DNA of 64,000 bases from Arcuatula senhousia (GCA_963971305.1 OZ020317.1:15766001-15830000); one strand, 5' to 3'. Positions 45,561-55,975 are shown, counted from the stretch's first letter. The notes: generated by a model from the letters alone, not told the origin. Made by a program: numbers and translations.

Positions 45561-48314
45561 ATAGAACGAGACACAATAGGGATATTGAGGAGATCATCTC
45601 AGTACAGCAGACCAGTCAAACACTAATTAAAACAATTAACTATCATATCTTTTAACTCAATTTTGAATTTTTCCACCAGTGGCTGATAACGAAAAGTTTA
45701 ATTTTTTTAGGGGATCAGTCAAGTTAATTTTTGTCATATATGCATACAAAATGGAGGATCAATTTCTTCTTGACCCAACTTTTCTGTTTAGCAATTAGGG
45801 GTCAAAAGGGGGGAAATTGAAACTTATTTTTTTTGTCCGTTTTTTTTTTTTTGGGGGGGGGGGTGTTTTTATATACTTGATAGATATAAGGATCTTAAAC
45901 TATTTTTATTTCTAAATATTCAATGTCAGTCATTAGGTTGCCTGTGATAAATATGTTTTATTTGTCAGTCCAACATAAGATGCAAGTGTCAAAAACTGTT
46001 GACTGTCCATATTGGACCTAAACATACATGCATGGTTTAACTTTTTTGCAGTATGACGCGGGCCATTAAGTGCATTTTCTGTTTATCTACATGTTACTTG
46101 TCAACCTAACCTTGAAAAAAAATCATAAAAATATTTTTAGTGTTAATCATTTTATAAGCAACATTTCTTACTTCTTAATACATACTATCTACATGACTGA
46201 TCTATTTGTGAAATTTAAGTAACTACATGTACTTAGAAAGCTTTCATATGAAACAAAAGTTGGAAAAATAATAGCTATAGGCCTTCATGAAATTTTCCCC
46301 AGGCCAATATAACATGTATAACATGTTTTTAAAGCATAATGTTTAGAATAAGCAACACCTGAACATCAGTCATGCAAAATTTGTCGAGAGAAGGGGGTTG
46401 CATTAATTTTAACTTGTGTCTGTATGTCATTATGAATTTCTGTCAAGCTTTTTTCAGAACTTGTACATTAGAATGATTTGAAATTTGTAAGGGTAGTACA
46501 GTATGACAAACTGTATGTTCTAAACAACTTTCGGACCTGACAGGCATCTACATCCTGTTTGGAACCAGGCCAATATAAAAATGTTCAAGCTTTCCTCAGA
46601 AACTGTACATGCATGGAAATGATTTGAAATGTTCAGTAACATAATGGAATGAGAATATGTGTAATGTTCTTAGCGACTTTTAGACCAGTCAGACTCCTAC
46701 TTTCTGTTTGGGTCCCTTCATGGGGGGCATCTGTGCATGTCACATGAACAGATGCATGCCTATCCATTCCTTGCAAGTTTTCAATTCTAAACTCCTTTTC
46801 ATTTTTGTTTTTGTTTTCTAAATTATAAATGAATCAATTACATATGATGTCTGCCATCAATTTTCTAAAACAAAGCTTTTATATTTTTACAGATTTGGAA
46901 ATAAATAACAACAAAATTCCTGTTGATTTATTTGAATGCAGAAAATGCATGGCAAAGAACAAGAGACACACCCTATGCTATTTTACAGACTCCTTTGAAG
47001 AAAGATGTGTCAGTTTGTGGAACACTGAATAAAATAACTGAAAACATTTTGCAAACAATATGAAACATATATTAAGGCAGCAAAGAAGTCCATGTATTGT
47101 GATACAGAACAAGACACACAGCTGTCTGATGATGATAAGCACAAGTTGACAGACAACCACCAAATGAATGAATGTCTATATACCATATGAAAGTGTAATA
47201 TTTTGCAACATAAAATTTGAAGAATATTTCTGAAATAGTATTTGTACATTTGGTGCATTGGAGTTACCTGCATTTTAAGTAAACACATGCCTCTGTGAGA
47301 TCGAACCATATAAGCTGAAGAAGATAGATAACCAGTAGTGGATTAGTACATGTTTACAAATAATGTAAAACAGAATTTCCAACTGAACCAATGCTTATAT
47401 TGACATCAAAGATTGTTGAATCAATCTCAAGAATGACATGAATGAGATGTTTGACTTTTCCTTCAAGAGAAGAGAACTAAGATTAAGGATGCTTATGAAA
47501 CAAATTCCTGTTGAACAAAGACTGTGGAAAATGTGTCCATCAAATTTTAACTATAACAGAAGACGAACTGCACTTTCTTGTCTTTGTCATTTGTTCAAAA
47601 TATCATAGACCTGTATTTAGAATTTAATGCACAGATCTATGAAAATATGAAAAACATCAAGATTACCTTTATGTCAAAGTTAAGACACTTCAGTCGTGAA
47701 GTTTCTGGCTTTCAAACATAAAAAAGTTTACTTAATGGTGCATGAATAAAATATATATGTATGCATACATTTTTTTTAAAATAATAAATGTTTTATTCAC
47801 TTCCCTATTTTTATGGTCATATTTAATGGATTCAATGGATTTTTAAACAATTTGTTTGTGTGTTTTCAAATTGTTTGACATCAGTCCTGTTGACAGCCGT
47901 CCGTTTGTTTGACGTGTATCACTATTACAATGGTGCATGTGTTCTTTATGTTGTTGTAATTCTGTCAACTGATTTTTTCTTCGCTTTCTGTCTTGGACTG
48001 TCAGCGTTCTTATACTAGTAGGAGATCCATCATTCATCTTTCCAGTTTCATTGGGTTGTATTATGCATCTCCATCCCTGTCTGGTCTTAGTTTATGGTTT
48101 TCAATTTTTTCTTCTGACTAGTGAAAAACAAGTTATCTAAAAACATATTCATATTTAAACATGCAAACACATATACAACAAAATGCTAATGTTACTTATA
48201 TTTGATAAATTTTGCTCTGGTCATGTTGAAGACTGCTGGCTGTTTTCCATTGTGATTTTTAAAATTGCTGATTCTTTATGGACACTTATTCCACATCTCT
48301 TTATCGTCTACACT
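45561..48314. other. Interior of the 13-kb element, right, no gene seen
   Basis: Noncoding. It holds a hairpin-type repeat with ATAGACCTGTATTTAG / GCACAGATCTAT near 47607-47643, related to the ends of the 53276-55169 element, and a dispersed repeat block at 48215-48310. The 67-residue frame at 46829-47032 has a CRKC...C spacing but matches nothing I recognise. Confidence 0.4.
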
Positions 48315-48507
48315 ACAAAACTTCATAACGGTTTCAGAAAAGTTACATGTACATTTTTTTATGTACCAACATTAACTGCCTTAGTGTACTGAACTTCTTA
48401 TATATATTTATGTCTTATAATTCAAGAGATATGGTGTGACATGTTATAAAAGGACAAGCTGTATAAGGGTCTTTTCACTCTGCTGGGGCTTATCAATTGG
48501 ATGTAAA

Positions 48508-49193
48508 GGACAAGATATGATAAGTGCTAAATTTGGCCCCCTAATTTACCACTTTTTTTACATCATTGAACTGAAGATAAATTATTGTAGATCAGTTCTT
48601 AGATGAACAAGGTATAGTAAAATAACATTAATTTTAACTAAATCTTGTTTATTATGTCATAGTGACGTCATCAAATTATGTGAAAATGGCATTTTTGTGA
48701 AAAAGTGTAAAAATCATGCAAATTTTGAGTAGTTTTTGGCAAATTTAACTATGATATAGAAAATAAAGAGATGTGGAGTAAGTGTACGCGACACAGCCCA
48801 CAATTAAACGGTAATTTAGAAAAACCACATTGGACAACCGCCAGCAGCCTTCGTATGAGCCACACCGAGTACCACAGAGATATTTTTGTGGTCTGTTTCT
48901 ATATTAAAAATGATTATCTACATAAATTATTGTAGTGGTACTCTGTGTGGCTCATAGTTAAATTTGCTGAAAACCACTTCAAAATTGCAGGTTTTTTATA
49001 GGTTTTACCAAATCACGATTTTTAAGCAACTTTGGGTTATTATTTCAACACCATAATGGATCACTTTAAACAAAATAATGCTGATATAGTAAAGTTTAAC
49101 TAATTTAAAGTATATATCACATACTTTTAGCTCATTTTAATAATTTCAAAATTGGGGGGCAAAATTTGGCCCTTATCATATCTTGTCCTTTGT
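48508..49193. mobile_element. Nested TIR repeat (GGACAAGATATGATAAG ends)
   Basis: Inverted ends AAGGACAAGATATGATAAG (48508) and CTTATCATATCTTGTCCTT (to 49193) with matching GGCCCCC/GGGGGGC blocks just inside. The arm-to-arm comparison of the host element shows it as an insertion. Another end of this family lies at 28505-28535. A 107-bp inverted pair is nested within it at 48852-48958. Confidence 0.7.
48852..48958. mobile_element. 107-bp MITE with TATGAGCCACAC ends
   Basis: Inverted ends TATGAGCCACACCGAGTACC and GGTACTCTGTGTGGCTCATA, two mismatches, inside the 48508-49193 element. Noncoding. Confidence 0.75.
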
Positions 49194-49593
49194 GGAGATA
49201 ACATTAATTACCAAATAATTAACATGCTTTTGTCATGTTTGTGAACTCTGTCATTTTTAATCAATTAGAAGAATTGAGACAAAATAATTTACAGCCTCTT
49301 TAGTTGAAAGGGGTGGGCTTGGTTTATTTATGCACATGTAATAAGATTTATTTTTGAGAATTTTTTTTTCAAATATTAGCTCAATTTTATATGACAGAAA
49401 TCCTTCTGAAGAATTTTTTTTCTTAACTTCTGCTACCAAAGTATTTTTCTCATCAAAATCAGATTCAAATTTTTTTAATAGAAAACCAAGTCCTGGCCCT
49501 TTTCAAGTTGAAAGGGTTGGTCCCATAATCAATCAATATTTATGGATATTAAAAATACACATTTTCTAATTCATTTCGCAATGCAACAGATCA

Positions 49594-49906
49594 GGGCTAC
49601 ATCGGTGTGACCCATGCATGCATGGGCTACAGTGGTGTTACCCATTCATGAATGGGTCACACCATTGTAGCCAATGCATGCATGAGTTACAACACTGTTG
49701 TCCATTCATGAATGGGTTACACCACAGTATCCTGTGCATGCATGGATCACATCCCTGTAGCCCATGCATGCATGAGTCACACCACTGTTGGTCATTCATG
49801 AATGGGTTACACCACTGTAGCCCATGCATGCATGGGTCACATCAGTGTTGTTCATTCATGAATGTGTTACACTACTGTAGCCCATGCATGCATGGGTTTC
49901 ATCAAC
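49594..49906 (-). repeat. Subterminal ATGCATGC minisatellite, right
   Basis: Units alternate CCCATGCATGCATGGG and CATTCATGAATGGG half-repeats joined by TCACACCACTGTAG. Inverted relative to the left array at 36867-37205. Open frames on both strands are repeat translation. Confidence 0.9.
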
Positions 49907-50000
49907 TGTTCTGTTGCACATCTGTCAGTATTAAAGGAACTTATGTTCAATTCATTTTCTAGAATATTAGATAAACTCTTAATTTTTATAATTTTCTGTT

Positions 50001-50116
50001 ATGTGGAAAGATCTAAGCATTGAAATAAATATCGAATGGACACCAGGCCTAGGCCATGCAAGTATTCAGGGAAATGCAATAGCTGACAAGCTAGCTAAAG
50101 AAAAAGTCAAAACTTG
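50001..50116 (+). mobile_element. LINE RNase H, right half
   Basis: Continues the RNase H domain interrupted at 36735. After the duplicated ATGT the frame reads WKDLSIEINIEWTPG and GHASIQGNAIADKLAKE, the terminal RNase H blocks with the conserved Asp, then a stop. The distance from the upstream HK to WTPG across the join is what RNase H LINEs normally show. The stretch to about 50160 is probably LINE 3' untranslated sequence. Confidence 0.82.
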
Positions 50117-50160
50117 ATGACACGTACAGAAAACAGTATTAACGTAACTTGAGCATATTT

Positions 50161-50795
50161 AAATTTTCACCGCCTTAAAATTATGTTACTGTTACAGCAC
50201 AGGGACTTGTTACGAAAAAAAAATAAATATCTCTATATAAAAAACCATTTACAGTAGCTTGTGCCTTCTTTTAAAGCAAATGAAAATAACCTCACTTTAA
50301 TTATGATAATGATATGTTCAATAACAAAGATTTTTTTTCAGACGCCATCTTGAAAATTTGTTACCACGATTATTATCATGTTGATTTTAAGCTTTTAGTG
50401 CATGTAGTGTGGTAGAATTTATAGTCAAGGATTAATTGTTGATGAACTATTTGTTTTTATCTATAATTGTAATTGCTATTACAACGCTTACACAAAACAG
50501 TTATCTGTTGACAAACATCAACAACCAGGTGTAAGGGCATCAATGAATGGGGGAGGGAAGCGGTAGCTTCTGCAAAAATGCGGATTTTGACCGAGGAAGA
50601 AAAAATTCTACTTCTACTTCTACTGTCTGATGGCCAACTTCAACAGGATGAAGAAACTGCCATTTCTCTGCGCATGCATAAATATAAGCAATTTTAAAAA
50701 GTGATTTACGGGTAGGTGAAAGAAACAAAAACTTCTAAGTAGACAGGTGATAGTGCAATAAAAATAACTGACTATTTTTTATTTTTACTCATTAT
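50161..50795. other. Noncoding DNA between two LINE fragments
   Basis: No gene recognised. It includes an AT-rich stretch and TCTACTTCTACTTCTACTG, a short triplet repeat. Confidence 0.4.
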
Positions 50796-52131
50796 TTATT
50801 TATTTTCATTTTTTTTTTTTTTTTATTATTATTATTTTATTTATTTTTTTTGACATTTTTAGAAAAAATTCATTAGCTATATAGGTTAAAACTATTTACA
50901 TAAAGACTGTATTTAATGGCTGTAGTTGTATTGAGTTATTGTGGATTTGAATGATTCGACAGAATCATTCATTAAGATGTTTACAGGGATGCTATTCCAA
51001 AGTTTTATGGTTCTTGGGAAAAAGGATTGGTGTCTTACTTGAAGTCTGCATTGAGGGATTTGGAAGGTTAAGGAGTGCATGTTTCTAGACTGTCTGAGAG
51101 GTGGTATGAGTCTGTCAGTTTTGTTGATGGCTACTAAGTGGTATTGTATTTTATAAAGGAGTATAAGTCGTGCATCGCATCTTCTATGTGCAAGGCTCCT
51201 CCAGTTCAAGTGGGTTAGCATGTTTGATACGCTAGAGGTGTTGTTGTATCTGTTTGTTACAAACCTAGCTGCACGTCTTTGGATCATTTCAATTTTGTTT
51301 ATATTTTCCATTGTGTATGCATGGATCCCACACAGAGCAGGCGTACTCTAGAGATGGACGGACGAGTGATTTATATGCCTGCTCCTTAACTTTAGTAGAA
51401 CTGATATTGAGATTTCGTTTTAAAAAGCTGAGAGTGTTGGTAGCTTTGTTGCATATATTATTTATGTGGTTATCCCATTTAAGATCTTGCTGGATTGTAA
51501 TGCCAAGGTATTTTGCTTTTTCAACATGTTCGAGGTTGTGGCCATGCAATGTATAAGTGTGTTTGATGGGGTTTTTATTTCTGGATATTGATAAGACATT
51601 GCATTTTTCGGGATGGAAAGCCATGTGCCATTTATTTTCCCATAAGCCTAATTTATCGAGGTCACTTTGTAATGTATTGTAATCAGAGTTGGATTTGACG
51701 GCTAGATACACGATAGTATCGTCAGCAAAAAGGCGTATTGTGGACTTTATTCCAAGTGGGATATCATTGATATAGAACAAGAACAAACTTGGGCCCAAGA
51801 CAGAACCTTGGGGCACTCCTGATTGGACATCAACATAGTCTGAAGTCACACCTTCCAAAACAACTGCTTGTGTACGATTTGTTAAAAAGCTATTGATCCA
51901 GTTATTTGTTTTACCTTGAATTCCGTAGTGTTTGAGTTTAAGTGTAAGTAGGTTGTGGCTTACTTTGTCGAATGCTTTGCTAAAATCCATAATTAATACG
52001 TCTGTCTGTTTTGAGCTATCAAGATTTTTTGTAACATCATCTATAAATTCAATTAAATTAGACACCTTTTGGCATTTCCGCTGATATTTCTCACAATTTT
52101 TTAAATGCTTTTTCTTTGAAAGTTCTGTCAA
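50796..52131 (-). mobile_element. CR1/Jockey-like LINE reverse transcriptase fragment
   Basis: A minus-strand, 5'-truncated non-LTR retrotransposon. The frame 51289-52131 has RT motif A (IMDFSKAFDKVSH), motif B (SGVPQGSVLGPSLFL) and the catalytic motif C (FADDTIVY), all intact. A frameshift near 51300 shifts the reading to 50913-51311 (KIEMIQRRAARFV ... PRTIKLWNSIPVNI), the usual C-terminal region. There is no RNase H. A T-rich tract at 50800-50860 on the plus strand is the expected A-rich tail. The N-terminal residues before SNLIEFIDDVTKN do not match the usual fingers region, so the 5' edge may be rearranged. Inactive because of truncation and frameshift. Confidence 0.85.
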
Positions 52132-52406
52132 TTCATTGTTTAATAATGTAAGTTACATGGCTAAAAGTATGTGCAGGACCAGGATGCATATATCAGAACA
52201 TTAGTTTATACAAACTGGCTACAATTACCTGGATTTACATGGAAAAGTAACAATAAGAAAAAAAATATTGTTACCTGGCACCGGAAGTCAAAGTAAAATA
52301 TAAACAGGTCCACGGATGCGGACCTGTTTTATGAAAGTAACAATAAGAACTTTCCTTATTGTTACCTGAAAATGTGTTAACTAACAACGAATTCTTTTGG
52401 CCTATT

Positions 52407-52507
52407 CACAGGGACTTGCTCCCCTCTATCAATATTATGTTAGAGTCAATGTGCGGTACGCATATTGACTCTAACAAAATATTGATAGAGGGGAGCAAGT
52501 CCCTGTG
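52407..52507. mobile_element. Snap-back MITE with 7-bp target duplication
   Basis: A 101-bp hairpin: two 49-bp arms with two mismatches and a 3-bp loop (GTA). Arms begin CACAGGGACTTGCTCCCCTC. It is flanked by GCCTATT at 52400-52406 and again at 52508-52514. Nearly the whole element is stem. Noncoding; a transposase would have to act in trans. Confidence 0.92.
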
Positions 52508-52593
52508 GCCTATTATAATACACATGAAACAGTGACATGAAAACAATAATAAAATTTGAATTACGATTAATTTAGATGGAAATTATTTCACTT

Positions 52594-52800
52594 TTAGTTG
52601 CATTTCCCATACATCCAGTAAAATGCTTTGGGTGGATTTTTAAGTCCGACACATGAAAGATGATACCATTCCAGACAACCATTACAAACAATAGACGCCC
52701 GAATATGGACATCATCTGCAGACTGCACAAACCATGTAATTCCACTGGACATCTTCACGCTTTTGTCATATTTTCTTTTAGTTTTTGCCACTACCGGCAA
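52594..52800 (-). pseudogene. PHD-finger fragment, 68 residues
   Basis: The frame contains IVCNGCLEWYHLSCVGL followed by P...FYWMYGKC, the second half of a PHD zinc finger (C-x2-C-WYH-x2-C and a W-x2-x-x-C end). The first zinc-binding cysteines are absent and the expected W-x-C-x2-C end has become WMYGKC, so a ligand is lost. The basic stretch KTKRKYDKSVK lies upstream. It sits inside the 52264-53160 element, so it is either a captured exon or part of a mobile-element protein. Not likely to be functional as is. Confidence 0.55.
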
Positions 52801-53275
52801 TTTGATACGTTTTGAGCTTTTTTTTTACCTACGACTGATGGCAAAACAGACCAAATGTGTTAACTTGGGGTGGTATTATAGAAAAGACGGTGTTTCTGAT
52901 TATATGTATTTTCATGATCCAGGTCACCCATAGTTTATTTAGTTTAATTAAATTGGTTTTTTTTATTTCAAGTTTTCAATTACAAAGCCTTGTTAATGTT
53001 ATTCTTAAATGCAACAATAACATTCAAATTCATATAATCAGGTAACAATAACGCCAGGTAACAATAAGAAAATACTTATTGTTACTTCCATTCATACTGG
53101 TCCGCGTCCGTTACACGGTTTTCCGTTAGTCCGTCCTTCCAGTGTCAGGTAACAATAATTTTTTTCTTCATATCCAGTGCCTAGTTTATATGAACTATCC
53201 TGGTTTTGGACATTTTAATCATCATATTCTCGCAATCATGATCACATGCACTTTTCAACTGACTTGGTTGTTTTA

Positions 53276-55169
53276 CCATAGACCTGTATATTAAATAGAT
53301 TTGCAACTTGTTAATTGTCCAGGATATGTGTGAAAATATCACTGGTTGATAAATGAGAGTTAGTTTATTTTTAAAACTTCTTTTATGCCTTTGTATGGAA
53401 TTTATCAGAATAAATTGCATCAAACAGAGAAAAGATTAAGGAATATCTGTGTGAAAATTCCATTTAATTTGATTGAGAAATAAACTTTTTGTGATAATTT
53501 AAAGTGAAAACTTTACGAAAATTTTGTGAAGTATTGTATTTTCATGAAAATAAGGGTAGCATGGGCTCTTTTGAAACTCCTCTAAAGTTTTAAAGGTTAT
53601 TTTAACACATCAAAAATCTCGAAACATTAAGAATGGCTGTAAAAAAGAATGATGTTAAAATCTTTAACGGTTTTTGAGATATAACTTGACAAAATTTATG
53701 GTAACATTACCTGTGAAAAATTGCACATAAAATTCTGTAAATTTATACTTGGGGTACACAAAAAGACCACAAATTTTGCTGTTCTTTCAGAAAGTTCTGG
53801 GAAGATTTTCACTTCATTTTGACATTGTTAAAGCTATGATCAATTATTGGGTTCGATTAGAAAATAATGAAAATTTTCCACTTTTAAATGATGCTTACCA
53901 AGAATCTAAACTTTCACATGAACAGCATAAACCTTCATGGAGTGCTTCTATCCATAAAATTATAGAAAATATACCAAAACTGAAGGACAATTACAAGTCA
54001 AAAGAGAAAATTAGAAATATTGTTAAAGATTCTTACATTAAATTATGGGAGAACCAATTATCCAACAATTCAGAGGGCAAATTAAGAACTTTTGTTAAAT
54101 TTAAAACTAGTCATGGGTTTGAAAATTATTTGAGTCTTATTAGCAATTTTGAGTGGAGGAGAAGCTTAACACAGCTTAGAGTTTCATCCCATCATTTGCG
54201 GATTGAATCTGGTAGATACCAGGGTATACCTCCACCCCTTAGACACTGTCTTCACTGTGACTCTGGAGAAGTAGAGGATGAGATACACTTTCTTATCACC
54301 TGTACAAATTTTGTTGAAGAGAGACAGAAACTGTTTGATATTATTTCAAAAACATGTCATAACTTTATAAACCTAAATAATAACGAAAAATTCTTTTGGT
54401 TAATTACCTGTGAAGATAAAGCTATATTACATAACCTTTGCAGTTTTATTAATAAGAATTGCAAATGAGATTTATATCTTAACACATGCTGTTTGACTCT
54501 CACCTGTCTTCTCAATCAACACTTATGTTTTGTTTATTTGCTTTAGACACGAGGAGGAGTACTATTTTTTAATCATTCTATATTTTATAAAGTATCTCCT
54601 TAAGCACCGCCCCTTGGTGTCTATAGCACTTAGACAAATAATTTGATATCTAATTAAAAGTTTGTCTCTCTGCTTTGGACACGAGGAGGAACACTATTTG
54701 TTTAAAAAAAATAAAAGTGTTTCCTTAAGCACCGTCCCTTGGTGTCCATAGCTGAGAGATGAATATCTCCTTGGATATCTATATCATTAACATACTGTAC
54801 ATCTATTCTTATTCTTAATTTCATATAGTCAACCATGCTTGTTCCACACAAACACACACGTATATATATTATATATTTTGTATAACAATTAGATGCTAAT
54901 GTCTGTTATGTACTGTTTTAAATCATAAATATGTTAATTGTCATTGCCTGCAAAGGTCCTTGATTGGCTAAATAAAATAATGTCTAATGTCTAATGTCTA
55001 ATGTATATGTATCATCTTCTATAAAAAAAAAAAAAAAAAAATTTAGTACATATAACAGTATAAAGTGGTACTTTTCAAATTGTTTATTTTGTACGAAATC
55101 TCGTTTATTTGCATGAGATATTGTGAGATTTCACCAATTTGCAAATCTATTTAATATACAGGTCTATGG
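53276..55169. mobile_element. 1.9-kb TIR element with TTTTA duplication, carrying a LINE
   Basis: Perfect inverted ends of about 31 bp (CCATAGACCTGTATATTAAA at 53276; TTTAATATACAGGTCTATGG ending 55169). TTTTA flanks both sides (53271-53275, 55170-55174). The ends resemble small hairpin repeats at 42234-42294 and 47607-47643. Its middle is a LINE 3' fragment (53688-55012), so the original element was probably a MITE of roughly 0.5-0.6 kb that later received a LINE insertion. Confidence 0.82.
53688..55012 (+). mobile_element. LINE 3' end, frameshifted, inside the TIR element
   Basis: Similarity to LINE C-terminal regions begins near 53688 with EKLHIKFCKFILGVHKK, then a frameshift near 53790 leads into LGRFSLHFDIVKAMINYWVRLEN and on to LRVSSHHLRIESGRYQG and a C-x2-C ... 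H-x4-C cluster (CLHCDSGEVEDEIHFLITC). The second frame is open to 54468. The 3' untranslated part has two related stem-loop blocks (GACACGAGGAGGA ... CCTTGGTGTC, near 54546 and 54676) and ends in three copies of TGTCTAA, then poly(A) at 55025. 5' truncation and frameshift show it is inactive. Confidence 0.78.
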
Positions 55170-55527
55170 TTTTACATACCCACTAAAATATAAGGCCAGA
55201 CGTGGTTCAATTACATACAAAGTAATTGATTAAATTACAATTACTTTGATAAATATATATGATTAAATTAAATTAATGATTACAGCTATTTTGAAAGTAA
55301 TTGATTAAATTACTGATTACTTTGTATTTTGTAGTCATAATTACTTCTGATTACAAGACATTAAGGTTCATAAAATATGTAATGATGCATATTACATGTT
55401 TATGTATACTGGAAATATTATATTTAGTCAGGAAAGGCCCTGTCAAAAATCTTAGCTTTTAAAAAATATTTGACAGATTTGCATTAAAATTAAGAATGCA
55501 ATATTACAAATTTGTTTTCTTTTTCAG

Positions 55528-55566
55528 GATGAAGATGGACACTTAGTCATGCTGACTGAATTATAA
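55528..55566 (+). CDS. Possible terminal coding exon (DEDGHLVMLTEL)
   Basis: A TTTTCTTTTTCAG acceptor is followed by GATGAAGATGGACAC... reading DEDGHLVMLTEL and a stop. A pyrimidine-rich acceptor followed directly by a short, plausible coding tail suggests the last exon of a plus-strand gene whose other exons would lie upstream. No upstream partner exon was found, and the interval is crowded with mobile elements. It may equally be chance. Confidence 0.25.
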   Translation, partial: DEDGHLVMLTEL

Positions 55567-55754
55567 AGTTATATTTTACATGACACGAATGAGTATGTAC
55601 AATGACATCATACAGATACACCTAGGACAGCAACTTTTATGTAAATTTGTAGACAAATAGACTGTAAGTCAATGTATGACAATTTTGTCCATTATACCAG
55701 CTTGTGTGGCATACATTTTAAAGCTATTTTGGCTGGATTTCACGGAGTAAAATG

Positions 55755-55975
55755 GTGAATGTCGGGCGGTCAGGCAAGAAATGTTCATATCAGTTTTCTT
55801 AGCAACTTCTTATCACAGCCACTTGATATTTATAGTAAACAGTATCAGGTTGGGTCCCATAATATGGGATTTGATTTCATGTCAGTCGCTCACATACTTC
55901 CAATTTACCAAATTCGACTGACAGATTTTTGTTTTATAATTGTGTCTTTCAGTTTCTATAGAAGCATATAGCAAT
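55755..55975 (-). repeat. SINE-like element, reverse copy
   Basis: Reverse of the 41283-41425 block: CCACTTGATATTTATAGTAA, GGGTCCCATAATATGGGATT TGATTTCATGTCAGTCGCTCAC. The B-box equivalent (AATCAAATCCC on the minus strand) is kept. The 70-residue frame over it is not a gene. Confidence 0.5.

Larger units (their letters stand above)
36736..50000. mobile_element. 13.3-kb foldback/TIR element inserted in a LINE
   Basis: Ends are inverted: AACAGAGAATTATAAAAAAT at 36736 against ATTTTTATAATTTTCTGTT ending at 50000, flanked by ATGT at 36732-36735 and 50001-50004. Similarity between the arms, read inward, passes through ATGCATGC minisatellites and can be followed to about 37905 on the left and 48315 on the right, the right arm being enlarged by a nested element at 48508-49193. 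Removing the insert and one ATGT reconnects the LINE RNase H frame. The interior contains a perfect palindrome, a hammerhead motif, SINE-like and tandem-core repeats, but no recognisable transposase, integrase or polymerase. It is therefore probably non-autonomous. The superfamily is unknown; a 4-bp duplication occurs in several DNA-transposon groups. Confidence 0.8.
48315..50000 (-). repeat. Right inverted arm of the 13-kb element
   Basis: Reverse partner of 36736-37905, matched block by block. It is about 500 bp longer mainly because of the nested element at 48508-49193, which interrupts the match between the TTGATAAGCC and GTAATTAATGTTATC blocks. Confidence 0.75.
52264..53160. mobile_element. 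TIR-like element with iterated GTAACAATAAG motifs
   Basis: Outer ends AATATTGTTACCTGGCACCGG (52264) and CCAGTGTCAGGTAACAATAATT (to 53160) are inverted with a few mismatches. The motif GTAACAATAAG or its inverse recurs at about 52250, 52266, 52340, 52360, 53042, 53057, 53080 and 53149, clustered at both ends. The interior carries a PHD-finger fragment on the minus strand (52594-52800) and a nested snap-back MITE (52407-52507). Exact borders are uncertain and no target duplication was found. Confidence 0.55.

Noticed and set aside
46829..47032. 67-residue frame with CRKC as a small zinc protein
   Set aside because: Only three cysteines in a plausible cluster, no further evidence of coding, and it lies inside the mobile element.
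47110..47160. Additional hammerhead at a CTGATGA match
   Set aside because: CTGATGA followed by TGATAAG has no GAAA box or flanking stem at the needed distance; the match at 44018 fails the same way.
36736..50000. Maverick/Polinton or other virus-like large element
   Set aside because: Those give 6-bp duplications and encode polymerase and integrase; here the duplication is 4 bp and no such domains are seen.
36736..50000. Inversion between two separate MITE copies instead of one insertion
   Set aside because: An inversion would leave the two LINE halves in opposite orientation; both are on the plus strand and in the same frame.
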